Origin: Shewanella sediminis HAW-EB3
GTDB taxonomy: Bacteria; Pseudomonadota; Gammaproteobacteria; Enterobacterales; Shewanellaceae
Length of the DNA stretch: 64,000 nucleotides
Direction: 5' to 3'
NCBI RefSeq assembly: GCF_000018025.1
Contig: NC_009831.1
Coordinates: 4,774,001 to 4,838,000 of the forward strand
The translations under genes and the position numbers were made by a program. The notes under the pieces were generated by a model. That model was not told the origin of the DNA and did not search any database. It saw only the letters and a list, made by a program, of their open reading frames with translations. Positions 17,812 to 27,076 of the stretch are shown here, piece after piece. The stretch's first letter is position 1. Each line of letters starts with the position of its first letter.

Positions 17812-18381
17812 TTAAACCAGATATACGTTTAAGCTACAGGCGCCGTGGGCACCAACAACCAATGCCTGTTCGATATCAGCGGTTTTTGACGGGCCCGCGA
17901 TAAAGGTACCGAACTCTCCCTTCTCTAAGGTGACCTTAGAGGCAGCCTGATGCATATTGGCTACTATCGTATCGGCTTCAATAACCAGAAAGAGGTTTTC
18001 ACAGATAAACGGCGTGACTCTGTGTCCCAGATTTTTGTTATTCACCCAGATAGCCCCATTCTCGGCTACACCTAGATCGCCGGGGATCACCGCATAATCG
18101 ATATCTCTGAGTTCATGCGCAGTATCGGTAACCGCTCGGTTTCCCTTAATGCCATCCACCATAGAGATAACTTGCAGCCCCTGAGCGATAAGCTCATCAA
18201 CCTTCAGCTGCAGTGCCACTAACCCGCCTTCCCTATGGAGCGTTCCCGCTACGGTATTAAGGTTGGTCTCAAATTGACCCACAAGATCATCAATTCGCGG
18301 AGCCACATTAAACACCGGCATAGCCTGAGGGGCGATGGCCGAGCTCTTAAGCGCATTCAAAATATAATCTTTACTCGACAT
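17812..18381 (-). CDS. lldG: L-lactate oxidation protein LldG (LutC/YkgG family)
   Basis: Third subunit of the LldEFG (LutABC) iron-sulfur complex that oxidises L-lactate to pyruvate. The protein from ATG 18381 has ~189 aa, begins MSSKDYILNALKSSAIAP and includes the DUF162/LUD pattern (AVTDTAHELRDIDYAVIPGDLGVAENGAIWV, ...TFIAGPSKTADIEQALVVGAHGACSLNVYLV). AGAGG precedes this ATG. The longer frame to 18447 overlaps the end of lldF and is rejected. Gene order and strand match the lld operon known in Shewanella. Confidence 0.92.
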   Translation of the reverse strand: MSSKDYILNALKSSAIAPQAMPVFNVAPRIDDLVGQFETNLNTVAGTLHREGGLVALQLKVDELIAQGLQVISMVDGIKGNRAVTDTAHELRDIDYAVIPGDLGVAENGAIWVNNKNLGHRVTPFICENLFLVIEADTIVANMHQAASKVTLEKGEFGTFIAGPSKTADIEQALVVGAHGACSLNVYLV

Positions 18382-18385
18382 CTTT

Positions 18386-19759
18386 TTAGCCTCTGTTTTT
18401 CTTAAACCAAGCTTCGAAACTTGAGTTTGGAGCGGTAGGAAGTTCACGATATTTACCCCAGGCGCCAGAGAAAGGCTTGAGGAGGCTACCGGGAAGGACT
18501 TTTAGTGCGGTGCGAGCAACACTCATCGAGCAGTTAAGCATGGTTTCGCTCGCCATAAAATTCCCCACCAGAGGCATATAACTACTCTTACCATAGGGGA
18601 GTTTACCGGCCTCGGCTTTCAAGCGACGATGATGGTGAATGATCTTATCTAACGGCACCTTAGTCGGGCAAACATAGGAGCAGCTACCACACAAGGTACA
18701 AGCCCATGGAATAGAGTTGGTATCATCATTTTGTGCCCCGACAGCAATTCCGATAGGACCGGGAATTGTGTAGTTATAACTATGACCACCGGAACGGCGG
18801 TAAACCGGGCAGGTATTTAAACAGCCACCACAACGGATACATTTGAGAGATTCTGCCAATATCTTATCTTTAAGCATATCGGTGCGGCCATTATCGACGA
18901 TAATGACATGCATCTCGCCACCCTCCTGAGGACCACGATAAAATGAGCTATAGGTGGTGACCGGCTGGCCCGTCGCATTACGTGCCAAGGTTCTAAGCAG
19001 AGCCGACGCACTTTCAAGATCGGGAACAATCTTATCGATACCCATGGAGTGCAACTGCAACTTAGGCAAGTTGGCTCCCATATCCGCGTTACCTTCATTG
19101 GTACACACGACCACGGCGCCTTTATCGGCAACGGCCATATTAACACCGGTCATAGCGGCATCAGCCGACAGAAACTGCTCTCTGAGATGGGCTCTGGCGG
19201 CGCGGGTCAGGTAGAATGGATCGGAAGCGCCAGCCTCTGTGCCAATTTTATCATGGAAGAGATCGCCCACTTCCCCCCTCTTCATATGGATAGCGGGGAG
19301 AACGATGTGCGAAGGCGGCTGACCCGCAAGCTGAATAATTCGCTCACCTAAATCGGTGTCGATCACCTCAATGCCATGTCCTTCAAGGTAAGGGTTTAAG
19401 TGACACTCTTCGGTTAACATCGACTTAGACTTAACCAATTTTTTCACTTTCTTATCGGCTAAAATTTTATGCACGATACGGTTATGTTCGGCCCCGTCTT
19501 TAGCCCAGTGAACCTGAATTCCATTTTCCAGACAGTTTTTCTCAAACTCTTCCAGGTACAAACCAAGATTCGTCAGAGTGTGTAGCTTCATCTCTGAACC
19601 TATCTGACGCAACTGTTCCCATTCGGGCAGGCTACCGGCTGCACGGTCACGCTTTTCCCGAACCGTCCACAGGGCTTTCGAGTGCCAGTCGACTCTCGCT
19701 TCATCCCGACAAAATATCTCGGCCTTCTTGGCATGTACCGCTGAATTCTTATTTGACAT
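18386..19759 (-). CDS. lldF: L-lactate oxidation iron-sulfur protein LldF (LutB)
   Basis: Central subunit (457 aa) of the L-lactate oxidase complex. It has an N-terminal LUD domain (LTNLGLYLEEFEKN, SMLTEECHLNPYLEG, GEVGDLFHDKIGTEAGASD) and two 4Fe-4S clusters of ferredoxin type, CIRCGGCLNTCPVYRRSGG (~305-323) and CTLCGSCSYVCPTKVPLDKI (~355-374). It lies 10 bases after lldE and only 4 bases before lldG, a tight operon. Electrons are thought to reach the quinone pool or another acceptor. Confidence 0.94.
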   Translation of the reverse strand: MSNKNSAVHAKKAEIFCRDEARVDWHSKALWTVREKRDRAAGSLPEWEQLRQIGSEMKLHTLTNLGLYLEEFEKNCLENGIQVHWAKDGAEHNRIVHKILADKKVKKLVKSKSMLTEECHLNPYLEGHGIEVIDTDLGERIIQLAGQPPSHIVLPAIHMKRGEVGDLFHDKIGTEAGASDPFYLTRAARAHLREQFLSADAAMTGVNMAVADKGAVVVCTNEGNADMGANLPKLQLHSMGIDKIVPDLESASALLRTLARNATGQPVTTYSSFYRGPQEGGEMHVIIVDNGRTDMLKDKILAESLKCIRCGGCLNTCPVYRRSGGHSYNYTIPGPIGIAVGAQNDDTNSIPWACTLCGSCSYVCPTKVPLDKIIHHHRRLKAEAGKLPYGKSSYMPLVGNFMASETMLNCSMSVARTALKVLPGSLLKPFSGAWGKYRELPTAPNSSFEAWFKKNRG

Positions 19760-19769
19760 AGTGAGCTCT

Positions 19770-20513
19770 CTATAATGCGGCGTTAATCACCTGGGCGATG
19801 TGACGGATCTGTATCGGCAATTTCTGACGTTTAATCATGCCGTCAATATGTAGCAGGCAAGAGGGATCGAAACCTACCGCGTAAGCCGCGCCTGTTGCCG
19901 CATGAGCTTGCGCCTTATCTTTACCCATCTTCCCGGATACAGCCCCTTCATCCAGAGCAAATGTACCACCGAAGCCGCAACACTCATCGCGTCTGTCCGG
20001 ATAGACAATTTCAATCTGAGGGATCTGACTCAGCACCGCCTCAACCTTATTATTTCGAGGCCCCATCTGCTCACTCGGTGTTGCTAAGTCCAACATACGG
20101 ATCCCATGGCAACTCATCTGCAGGCTGATTTTATGGGAGAACGGCTTACTAAAGACCGGGATAGGAGAGACATCATGTAGAAACTCGGTCAGTTCATACA
20201 GCTTATCAATCACCTTCTGAGCTTCCGGACTGGTATCAAACTCATGAAAGTTCTCTTTCGCAGCAACTAAACAGGAGGCCGCCGGGCAAACAATCGCGTC
20301 ACACTCGACACCTTTAAACGCATTCAATAACTTAAGGGTGGTTTTCTTAGCTTCATTAAAACAGCCGGAGTTAGTCATAGGTTGACCACAGCAGGTCTGC
20401 CCCTTGGGCAATATCACCTGATGACCCAGCTTTTCCAGCAATTCCAGCGTAGCAATGCCGACATCCGGCATCATCTGATTCACCAGACACGGAATGAAAA
20501 GTGCAACTCTCAT
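19770..20513 (-). CDS. lldE: L-lactate oxidation protein LldE (LutA), CCG domains
   Basis: First gene of the lldEFG operon (247 aa). It has two CCG cysteine-rich domains typical of heterodisulfide-reductase-like proteins: CCGQPMTNSGCF and CPAASC in the first half, CHGIRML and CCGFGGTF in the second, expected to bind an iron-sulfur centre. Unlike the arrangement I recall from S. oneidensis, no D-lactate dehydrogenase or lactate permease lies directly upstream; a divergent WD40 lipoprotein gene does. Confidence 0.93.
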   Translation of the reverse strand: MRVALFIPCLVNQMMPDVGIATLELLEKLGHQVILPKGQTCCGQPMTNSGCFNEAKKTTLKLLNAFKGVECDAIVCPAASCLVAAKENFHEFDTSPEAQKVIDKLYELTEFLHDVSPIPVFSKPFSHKISLQMSCHGIRMLDLATPSEQMGPRNNKVEAVLSQIPQIEIVYPDRRDECCGFGGTFALDEGAVSGKMGKDKAQAHAATGAAYAVGFDPSCLLHIDGMIKRQKLPIQIRHIAQVINAAL

Positions 20514-20956
20514 ATAGCGTTCTCTTATTGTTGGCTGCCGCGGGTATCTGGCTCATCACTCATTGAAAACTGAGGTATCAGTCAGATACATCTCCCCGGT
20601 GGCAGGGTTATTAAATAGCCACAAGTCTAGGCATTAGCCAAATAATAAGTAGTGCTAATTTAGTAAATATGACTCACAATATTTCCAAAAATGAAACATA
20701 GCCAGCGAATATCCTCCACCTATTCACAACAAGATAACTCAGTTAGCGAATACGTATAACAGAGCCAGAGTCATTCTGGGTTAGCACCTGAATAAGGCAT
20801 AGCGAAGTGATAATTCTCTTAGTTATCCGGCCTAAGACAGAGTATCCACACTCAGTCTTTAGCAGGATTCATGGAGGGGACAAAAGTTGCAAATCTAACG
20901 TTAATAATTGGTACGCTTACTGTGTTAGGCTAACGAAAAACCAAGGAGAGATAAGA
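20514..20956. other. Divergent intergenic region lldE / WD40 gene
   Basis: About 440 bases, AT-rich in the middle (20630-20720). It should carry the lld promoter. No operator could be identified by eye. Confidence 0.4.
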
Positions 20957-21967
20957 GTGAAAGTCATCATGCTTCCCCTACTCTGCATCTGTATAACACT
21001 GAGTTTGACAGCTTGCAGCGAACCTCCCGCGGGGCAAACATCATTATCGACAGATAGATTGACCAGCGATCGCGTGATTGCGGCTCAACTATCCGATGAT
21101 GCGACGATCTCGGCCCTCCTGACCCGAAAGCATCACCTTTCGGTATGGGATAACGATTCGAAAAGCTTGATTCACGAATGGAACGAGTCTGACTTCATCG
21201 AAGAGCTCTACCATATTTCACTGTCGGGAGATAAACGTCTGCTGGGCACTGCGGGTAAGCATCGAGTGTCGATTTTTGATATCAAAACAGGAAAGTTAAC
21301 CGTGACCTGGCAAGTTGAGGGATTCGATCCCGAGGCTGTCATCACCAGTCTGCACCTGAGCCATACGGGTAATGAGGTACTCATCGGGTTGAATGAAGGC
21401 TCGGTTATTTCGGTGGATCTGATTAGTAATCAGATGTCGATGTTTCTGGTTCACGATGGACCAGTCACTCGTATCGAATATGCGGCGCACAACCAGCAGG
21501 TGATGTCGGCATCACACGATGGTCACGTGCTGTTCTGGGCTGCCACCACAGGCAAGGTGATCCATGAATACTCCAATCAGTTCCGGATAACCAGCGTCTC
21601 TTATGATGAAGCGAATCGAAAAATATTTGTCGCCGATGCCCTGGATAATCAATTCATCGCCGATTCGTTAACGACACAAGCCCTTAGCCAACTCGACTAT
21701 CTGGAGCGCTACCGCTATTTTCGTCAGGCGCTATTTGTCGAACGTGGCCAGATGCTGATCACCTCATCGTCTAAGCAGGAGTTGGCAAGTTGGGATGTTA
21801 AGACGGGAAAAGAGTTGGCAAAGTGGAACATCACCGCCTTCTCTGCCGGTACCACAGTGGTTTCAATGGCCGTAGATAGCTCAGGAACCCTATGGAGTCT
21901 GAGCTCCGATGGCGCATTAGAGACCTGGGATATTGAATCAATTAATATCTCCAGGTCGGGACTGTAA
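20957..21967 (+). CDS. WD40-repeat lipoprotein
   Basis: From GTG 20957 (GGAGAG six bases upstream) the product is ~336 aa. It starts with a lipoprotein signal, with the lipobox LTAC at residues ~17-20, so it is probably anchored in the inner or outer membrane. The mature part has about six beta-propeller blades of WD40 type (LSVWDNDSKSLIHEWNES, VSIFDIKTGKLTVTWQV, VLFWAATTGKVIHEYSN, LASWDVKTGKELAKWN, LETWDIESIN). Likely a scaffold for protein contacts; no partner is evident. The longer frame from 20807 crosses the promoter region and is rejected. Confidence 0.82.
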   Translation: MKVIMLPLLCICITLSLTACSEPPAGQTSLSTDRLTSDRVIAAQLSDDATISALLTRKHHLSVWDNDSKSLIHEWNESDFIEELYHISLSGDKRLLGTAGKHRVSIFDIKTGKLTVTWQVEGFDPEAVITSLHLSHTGNEVLIGLNEGSVISVDLISNQMSMFLVHDGPVTRIEYAAHNQQVMSASHDGHVLFWAATTGKVIHEYSNQFRITSVSYDEANRKIFVADALDNQFIADSLTTQALSQLDYLERYRYFRQALFVERGQMLITSSSKQELASWDVKTGKELAKWNITAFSAGTTVVSMAVDSSGTLWSLSSDGALETWDIESINISRSGL

Positions 21968-22095
21968 AGTCGGTATAGGAAAGTGATCTATTCAGCGTTT
22001 TTTTGGCAAACTAATTCAAGACGAATGGATGAGGGAATGGTGATCCCTCTTGAAATCATTCAACGCAGAAGTAGGCAGCCAAAAAGCCTCCTGAA

Positions 22096-22887
22096 TTACT
22101 GCGCAGCCCTGTTAGACTTAATATAAGGCATAACCAACAGAGCGATACCGACCACAAGGAAGGGAATACTCAACATCTGACCGGCACTCATGACCCAATC
22201 ATCGGCGTAGACCGCCTGCTTTACTTTGACAAATTCGATAGCAAATCTGGCGCCGAAGACGAGACAGAGGAAGAGACCGAATATTGCGCCCTCTTTTTGC
22301 TTCATCCGGGTATATTTGAATATTGCAGATAAACCGATGAAGATAGCCAAATAGGCAAAGGCTTCATAAAGTTGCGCCGGATGACGAGGCAGCATATCGA
22401 CACGTTCGAAGATAATCGCCCATGGTGCCGTGGTCGGCAGGCCTAAGATCTCAGAGTTCATGAAGTTTGCCATTCTGACAAAAAAGCCAAATATCGCGGT
22501 AGCTATGGCTAATCGGTCGAGCAGATAGAGAAAAGGCATCTTCACTTTTTTATGATAATAGAAGAGCGCTAAAATAGCGCCTAAACCACCACCATGACTG
22601 GCCAATCCTCCTTCCCAGATAGCGAAGATCTTTAAAGGGTGGCTGAAATAATAGGCCGGGTCGTAGAAGAAGCAATGGGCTAACCGGGCACCGACGATGA
22701 TCCCCACCACACAATAGATCAGTAAATTGTCTAACGACTCAACATCGTGTCCCTCCTTGATATAGATGCGTTTCATCACCTGAAAGCCACATGCGATGGC
22801 CGTCGCAAACAGCGCACCATACCAATGTACCTTTAGCCCCATAAACGAGATTAATACAGGATCGATATTCCAAATAAAGTGGTCCAA
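22096..22887 (-). CDS. lgt: Prolipoprotein diacylglyceryl transferase, Bacteroidetes-like
   Basis: Membrane enzyme that moves diacylglycerol onto the lipobox Cys of prolipoproteins. The 263-aa product has about seven hydrophobic spans and key residues at expected places: His98 in SHGG, Arg138, Asn141 and Glu146 in RMANFMNSEILG, RHPAQLYE (167-175) and Arg214/Glu218 in FGARFAIEFVK. Details such as HCFFYDPAYYFSHPLKI, WEGGLASHGG, NSEILGLPTTAPW and EFVKVKQ look like Lgt from Bacteroidetes rather than the enterobacterial form (GRLGNFINGELWG). It could be an acquired second copy. It stands alone, without the thyA neighbour common for the housekeeping gene. Confidence 0.86.
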   Translation of the reverse strand: MDHFIWNIDPVLISFMGLKVHWYGALFATAIACGFQVMKRIYIKEGHDVESLDNLLIYCVVGIIVGARLAHCFFYDPAYYFSHPLKIFAIWEGGLASHGGGLGAILALFYYHKKVKMPFLYLLDRLAIATAIFGFFVRMANFMNSEILGLPTTAPWAIIFERVDMLPRHPAQLYEAFAYLAIFIGLSAIFKYTRMKQKEGAIFGLFLCLVFGARFAIEFVKVKQAVYADDWVMSAGQMLSIPFLVVGIALLVMPYIKSNRAAQ

Positions 22888-23121
22888 ATTAAGCCTTCCG
22901 ATTTAAAGCGAGAAAATTGTTTATCTGACAGGAGTTTTACGCTGATACGCTTGATTAGGCAAGCATTGTGTCACTCTTAACTAAGAGATAACCACAAACC
23001 TACCGAAGGCATGACCATGAACCAGGTCAGGAGATTATAATGAGTGCCGACTCAAAAATGGCCACCTGCATGTGGGAGCCGGCTATACTGCGACCATTTT
23101 AGAGATATATCGTCGTTAGAA

Positions 23122-23652
23122 TCAAAGCTCTTTGTAAAACAAAACCGTCGCCTCATACTCACCACTTGAGCTCAATGCGAAGTTGGGGATCTCTCCCGCA
23201 AAACTATAACCAAGATTGATATACAGGGTCGAAGCAACATCCCCCTTACGCGTATCTAATACGATAAGCGTCCTATCTAACTCGAGCGCCAACCCTTCGA
23301 GCTTAAGCATCAGCTTCTTAGCGATCCCCTTTCCTCTGGCGCTGGTTCGCACCATCAACTTCTCAACCTCGCCGCGATGCAGGCCATTGCGCTTATCTGT
23401 CGTAGATAGTTGAACACAACCTAAGATCTCATCGCCATCACATGCCAGAATAAGCTTGCGCATGCCTGAGTTTATATCGGCTTCGACACCATCCCAATAA
23501 GCCATAGCGTCAGCATGAGAAAAGGGGGTAACAAACCCCACCGATGCGCCGCTATCTACACTGTCGATTAACAATGAACTCAACGCATCTCTGACATCTT
23601 GACTCGAGGCTAACCCCGTCGTTTCGAACGACTCTACCACTGAGATATCCAC
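23122..23652 (-). CDS. GNAT family N-acetyltransferase
   Basis: 176-aa acyl-CoA-dependent acetyltransferase; substrate unknown. The GNAT core is visible: ILGCVQLSTTDKRNGLHRGEVEKLMVRTSARGKGIAKKLMLKLEGLA, with the R-G-K-G-I-A pyrophosphate-binding loop at residues ~126-131, followed by LVLDTRKGDVASTLYINLGYSFAGEIPNFA, the acceptor-binding end. It is monocistronic between lgt and gabT. Confidence 0.88.
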   Translation of the reverse strand: MDISVVESFETTGLASSQDVRDALSSLLIDSVDSGASVGFVTPFSHADAMAYWDGVEADINSGMRKLILACDGDEILGCVQLSTTDKRNGLHRGEVEKLMVRTSARGKGIAKKLMLKLEGLALELDRTLIVLDTRKGDVASTLYINLGYSFAGEIPNFALSSSGEYEATVLFYKEL

Positions 23653-23888
23653 ATCAACTCCTTGAACAATCCTCTGCTAAACATATAAAAAGTAACCCAG
23701 CTCCAGTCCTACCAGAGTCCCGCTCTACTTCACGAGCTTCTCCAGTATTTGAGCTCTAGTATTAGTTTAGTCCCATATTTTCACATTTTAACAATCAGAT
23801 CAGCATCCCTGCCATTATTTGGCTGCTTAGAGCATCAAGCCAGATCCTGAAACCAGTTCAGGATGACGGCATTAAAGCCGGCTGACAT

Positions 23889-23920
23889 AAAAAAACACCC
23901 CGCCACTGAGGACGAGGTGT
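23889..23920 (-). terminator. Terminator of gabT
   Basis: On the minus strand ACACCTCG ... CGGGGTGT (8 bp with one G-T pair) followed by a run of seven T. It lies ~130 bases beyond the gabT stop, on the far side of the heptamer repeat. Confidence 0.75.
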
Positions 23921-23975
23921 AGACTTCAAACTTATAAGCTTACTCTCGAGATTCGCGGCTAAAGCCAGCTCCTAC

Positions 23976-24036
23976 AGCTCGTAGCTCGTAGCTCGTAGCT
24001 CGTAGCTCGTAGCTCGTAGCTCGTAGCTCGTAGCTC
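23976..24036. repeat. Tandem heptamer repeat AGCTCGT, ~8.7 copies
   Basis: 61 bases of exact 7-base units between gabT and its terminator. The unit, read as CGTAGCT, differs at one position from the reverse complement (CGTAACT) of the heptamer tract at 53069-53130. Confidence 0.95.
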
Positions 24037-24052
24037 AAGGCTGGATCCTTTT

Positions 24053-25336
24053 TTAACTTCCCGCAAGCTCATTAAACAGACTATTGAACTTATCTAAGCC
24101 TTCATAGATTATCTCATCTGAGATAGTCAGAGCCGGCAAGAAACGAATCACATTGCCATAGAAACCGCAGGCCAGGAGAATCAGCCCATGCTCCGCCGCT
24201 TTACCGATAATAGCTTGAGTGAGCTCAGTATTTGGCTTGTCAGCATCTCCATCGATGACCAGCTCCAGGGCGATCATCGCCCCCTGATGACGAACTTCAC
24301 CGATCAGATCCGGATATCTATTTTGAAGTGAAGTAAGATGCTCATTGAAGATACTGCCAATAAGCGATGCTCGCTGAACCAGGTTCTCCTCCTCCATCAC
24401 CTCCAATACCGCCAGCGCAGAGACGCAGCCCACGGGAGAGCCACCATAGGTACCACCTAAACCTCCGGGCAGAGGCGCGTCCATAATCTCACTCTTGCCC
24501 ACGACGGCCGCGATAGGAAAGCCACCGGCGATCCCTTTCGCCATGGTCATCAGATCTGCTTCGACGTTCGCGTGTTCAAAACTGAACATCTTACCGGTAC
24601 GGCCAAATCCGGTTTGGATCTCATCGGCAATCAAGACGATACCATGTTGATCGCATAGCCGACGCAGTGCCTGTAAAAACTCACTTGGCGCGGCATAGAA
24701 GCCGCCCTCGCCCTGCACAGGCTCTACGATTATGGCCGCGACATCGCTCGGAGCAATATCCACCTTAAACAGGTTTTCCAGCGCCTTAAGCGAATCCTTT
24801 ACCGAAACATCATGGAAGGCCATCGGAAAGGGGGCATGGTAAATATCACCGGCAAATGGGCCGAACAGCTGCTTATAGGGACTGATCTTGCCTGTTAATG
24901 CCATCGTTAAGTTAGTTCGACCGTGGAAACCACCGTTAAAGGCGATAACCCCTCTTCGACCGGTATGGGCGCGGGCAATCTTGACACAGTTTTCTACCGC
25001 TTCCGCCCCAGTTGTCACAAAGATGGCTTTCTTTTCGCTATCACCCGGCGCGATCGCCGTGAGTTTTTCGGCCAATTCTACCGCCGACTCATAGGGGTTG
25101 ATCATAACGCAGGTATGGCTGAACTTATCTAACTGAGCCTTAACAGCAGCTACAATTTTAGGATGGCTATGGCCGGTATTACACACCGCGATCCCCGTTC
25201 CGAAATCGATATATCGCTTGCCCTCCACATCCCAAAGTTCGGCATTCTTAGCACGCTCGACATACACAGGATAGACATTACCCTGGCCACGGGGCATCAC
25301 CTTGGCTTTGCGCGCCTGTAAATTGCTGTTGGTCAT
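24053..25336 (-). CDS. gabT: 4-aminobutyrate aminotransferase
   Basis: PLP enzyme that transfers the amino group of GABA to 2-oxoglutarate, giving succinate semialdehyde. The 427-aa length and motifs are typical of class III aminotransferases: FVTTGAEAVENCVKIARA, FNGGFHGRTNLTMALTG, LIADEIQTGFGRTGKMFSFEH (PLP Asp) and the lysine of MTMAKGIAGGFPIAAVVG. It follows gabD on the same strand after 129 bases; that gap holds a CTTAGCT/AGCTAAG hairpin. Together they complete GABA degradation to succinate. Confidence 0.94.
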   Translation of the reverse strand: MTNSNLQARKAKVMPRGQGNVYPVYVERAKNAELWDVEGKRYIDFGTGIAVCNTGHSHPKIVAAVKAQLDKFSHTCVMINPYESAVELAEKLTAIAPGDSEKKAIFVTTGAEAVENCVKIARAHTGRRGVIAFNGGFHGRTNLTMALTGKISPYKQLFGPFAGDIYHAPFPMAFHDVSVKDSLKALENLFKVDIAPSDVAAIIVEPVQGEGGFYAAPSEFLQALRRLCDQHGIVLIADEIQTGFGRTGKMFSFEHANVEADLMTMAKGIAGGFPIAAVVGKSEIMDAPLPGGLGGTYGGSPVGCVSALAVLEVMEEENLVQRASLIGSIFNEHLTSLQNRYPDLIGEVRHQGAMIALELVIDGDADKPNTELTQAIIGKAAEHGLILLACGFYGNVIRFLPALTISDEIIYEGLDKFNSLFNELAGS

Positions 25337-25465
25337 TACTCTTGTCCTTTTATTTAAGGTCTTAGCTCCTGAAAGCTAAGATGACGGCCTGAGGCCTATC
25401 GCTTCGCGGACGGCTACGCCTATTAGACAGGCAAAGCCCTAGTAGGCCTAGCTTCATCTCAGTCT

Positions 25466-26935
25466 TTACCTGTCCAAGCCACCCATGCACAGGTATTTGA
25501 TCTCCAGATAATCGTCGAGACCATACTTAGAGCCTTCACGACCATTCCCCGATTGCTTTACTCCGCCAAATGGCGCTGCGGCATTCGAGATAATGCCCTC
25601 GTTTACTCCCACCATGCCAAATTCGAGCCCCTCACCGACTCGCCAGATTCGGCCAATATCGCGGGAATAGAAATACGCCGCCAGTCCATATTCGGTATCG
25701 TTGGCCATGGCGATCGCCTCCTCTTCGTTATCGAAGCTGATGATCGGCGTCACGGGGCCAAATATCTCATTACGTGCCAATGACATCTCATTGGTGACTC
25801 CGGTGACAATTGTCGGTTCGAAGAAGTTAGCCCCCACTTCGCTACGCTGACCACCGGTTAACAATTTGCCGCCCTGGGCGAGTGTGTCTGCGACCAATTT
25901 GCTGACGTTATCCACCGCTGTCGATGAGATCATCGGGCCAATAGTCACCCCTTCACTGAGTCCATCTCCCAATGTCAGGTTCGCAACCGCAGTGGCAAAT
26001 TTATCGGTAAACTCCTTAGCAATACCTTTTTGGAGATAGATACGATTAGTACAGACACATGTCTGGCCGGCATTACGATACTTAGAGACGAGTGCTCCCT
26101 GCACGGCAGCGTCGATGTCCGCGTCATCGAAGACGATGAAGGGGGCATTACCACCCAGCTCCATGGAGACCTTCTTCACAGTCGTCGCGCTCTGCGTCAT
26201 CAAAATCTTGCCCACGGCCGTCGAGCCAGTAAAGGTAAACTTTGAAACATCGGGATGTTGCGTCAGCACTTCTCCCATGCCTACGGCATCTTCACCCACC
26301 ACGACATTTAATACACCGGCCGGGATCCCCGCCCGCTCGGCCAACTCTGCCATGGCAAGCGCCGACAGTGGCGTCAGTGGTGAAGGGCGAACCACAAAAG
26401 TACAACCTGCCGCTAATGCCGCCGCCGCTTTACGTGCGATCATGGCATTGGGAAAGTTCCAGGGAGTGATAGATGCCACAACCCCCACAGGCTGCTTAAT
26501 GACGATGATGCGCTTATCACCCGATGGCGCCGGAATCGTATCTCCATAGACGCGCTTTCCCTCTTCGGCAAACCATTCGATGAAAGCGGCACCATAACCA
26601 ATTTCACCTTTCGCTTCGGCGAGGGGCTTACCCTGTTCCAGAGTCAGGATCCGTCCCAGGTCATCTTGATTCGCCATCATGAGGTTGAACCAGGCTCTGA
26701 GTATGGCGGCTCGCTCGTTAGCTGACTTTTTAGACCAGGCCGGAAGGGCTCTCTTCGCAGCCAGTACTGCCGCCTCGGTTTCATCGATACCGGCATTAAG
26801 CACATTGGCAACGACGCTATCATTAGCAGGGTTGGTCACTTCAAAAGTGACAGAGGAAGCAATACCAGCCTCGCTCCATCGGCCATCGATATAAGAGCTG
26901 AGCTTAACCAAACTGGGGTCTTTAAGATCTTGCAT
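25466..26935 (-). CDS. gabD: Succinate-semialdehyde dehydrogenase
   Basis: NAD(P)-dependent aldehyde dehydrogenase (~489 aa) that oxidises succinate semialdehyde to succinate. The active-site Glu lies in VSMELGGNAPFIVF and the nucleophilic Cys in NAGQTCVCTNRIY; GSTAVGK is the cofactor-binding turn. A Cys follows two residues after the nucleophile (CVC), as in E. coli GabD, where this pair forms a redox-sensitive disulfide. ATG 26935 is chosen because AGGAG lies five bases ahead. It is divergent from a LysR gene, its likely regulator. Confidence 0.94.
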   Translation of the reverse strand: MQDLKDPSLVKLSSYIDGRWSEAGIASSVTFEVTNPANDSVVANVLNAGIDETEAAVLAAKRALPAWSKKSANERAAILRAWFNLMMANQDDLGRILTLEQGKPLAEAKGEIGYGAAFIEWFAEEGKRVYGDTIPAPSGDKRIIVIKQPVGVVASITPWNFPNAMIARKAAAALAAGCTFVVRPSPLTPLSALAMAELAERAGIPAGVLNVVVGEDAVGMGEVLTQHPDVSKFTFTGSTAVGKILMTQSATTVKKVSMELGGNAPFIVFDDADIDAAVQGALVSKYRNAGQTCVCTNRIYLQKGIAKEFTDKFATAVANLTLGDGLSEGVTIGPMISSTAVDNVSKLVADTLAQGGKLLTGGQRSEVGANFFEPTIVTGVTNEMSLARNEIFGPVTPIISFDNEEEAIAMANDTEYGLAAYFYSRDIGRIWRVGEGLEFGMVGVNEGIISNAAAPFGGVKQSGNGREGSKYGLDDYLEIKYLCMGGLDR

Positions 26936-27076
26936 ATTCACTCCTGCAGAAATAAATTTATCTCTAAAAACTTTTTATAAAAAACTTTCTCTAAAACTTG
27001 TAGTCCCTATTGAATAGCAAAATGAACTCATGTTAAATACAAAACATTAAACCTTATGTTTTATGGTGGTAAAACT

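Larger units (their letters stand above)
23653..24052. other. Intergenic region with terminator and heptamer tract
   Basis: 400 bases without gene. It holds the gabT terminator (23889-23920) and an ~8.7-copy 7-base tandem repeat (23976-24036). Confidence 0.6.

Noticed and set aside
23976..24036. Possible CRISPR or direct-repeat array
   Set aside because: Units are 7 bases and contiguous with no spacers; a plain tandem repeat.
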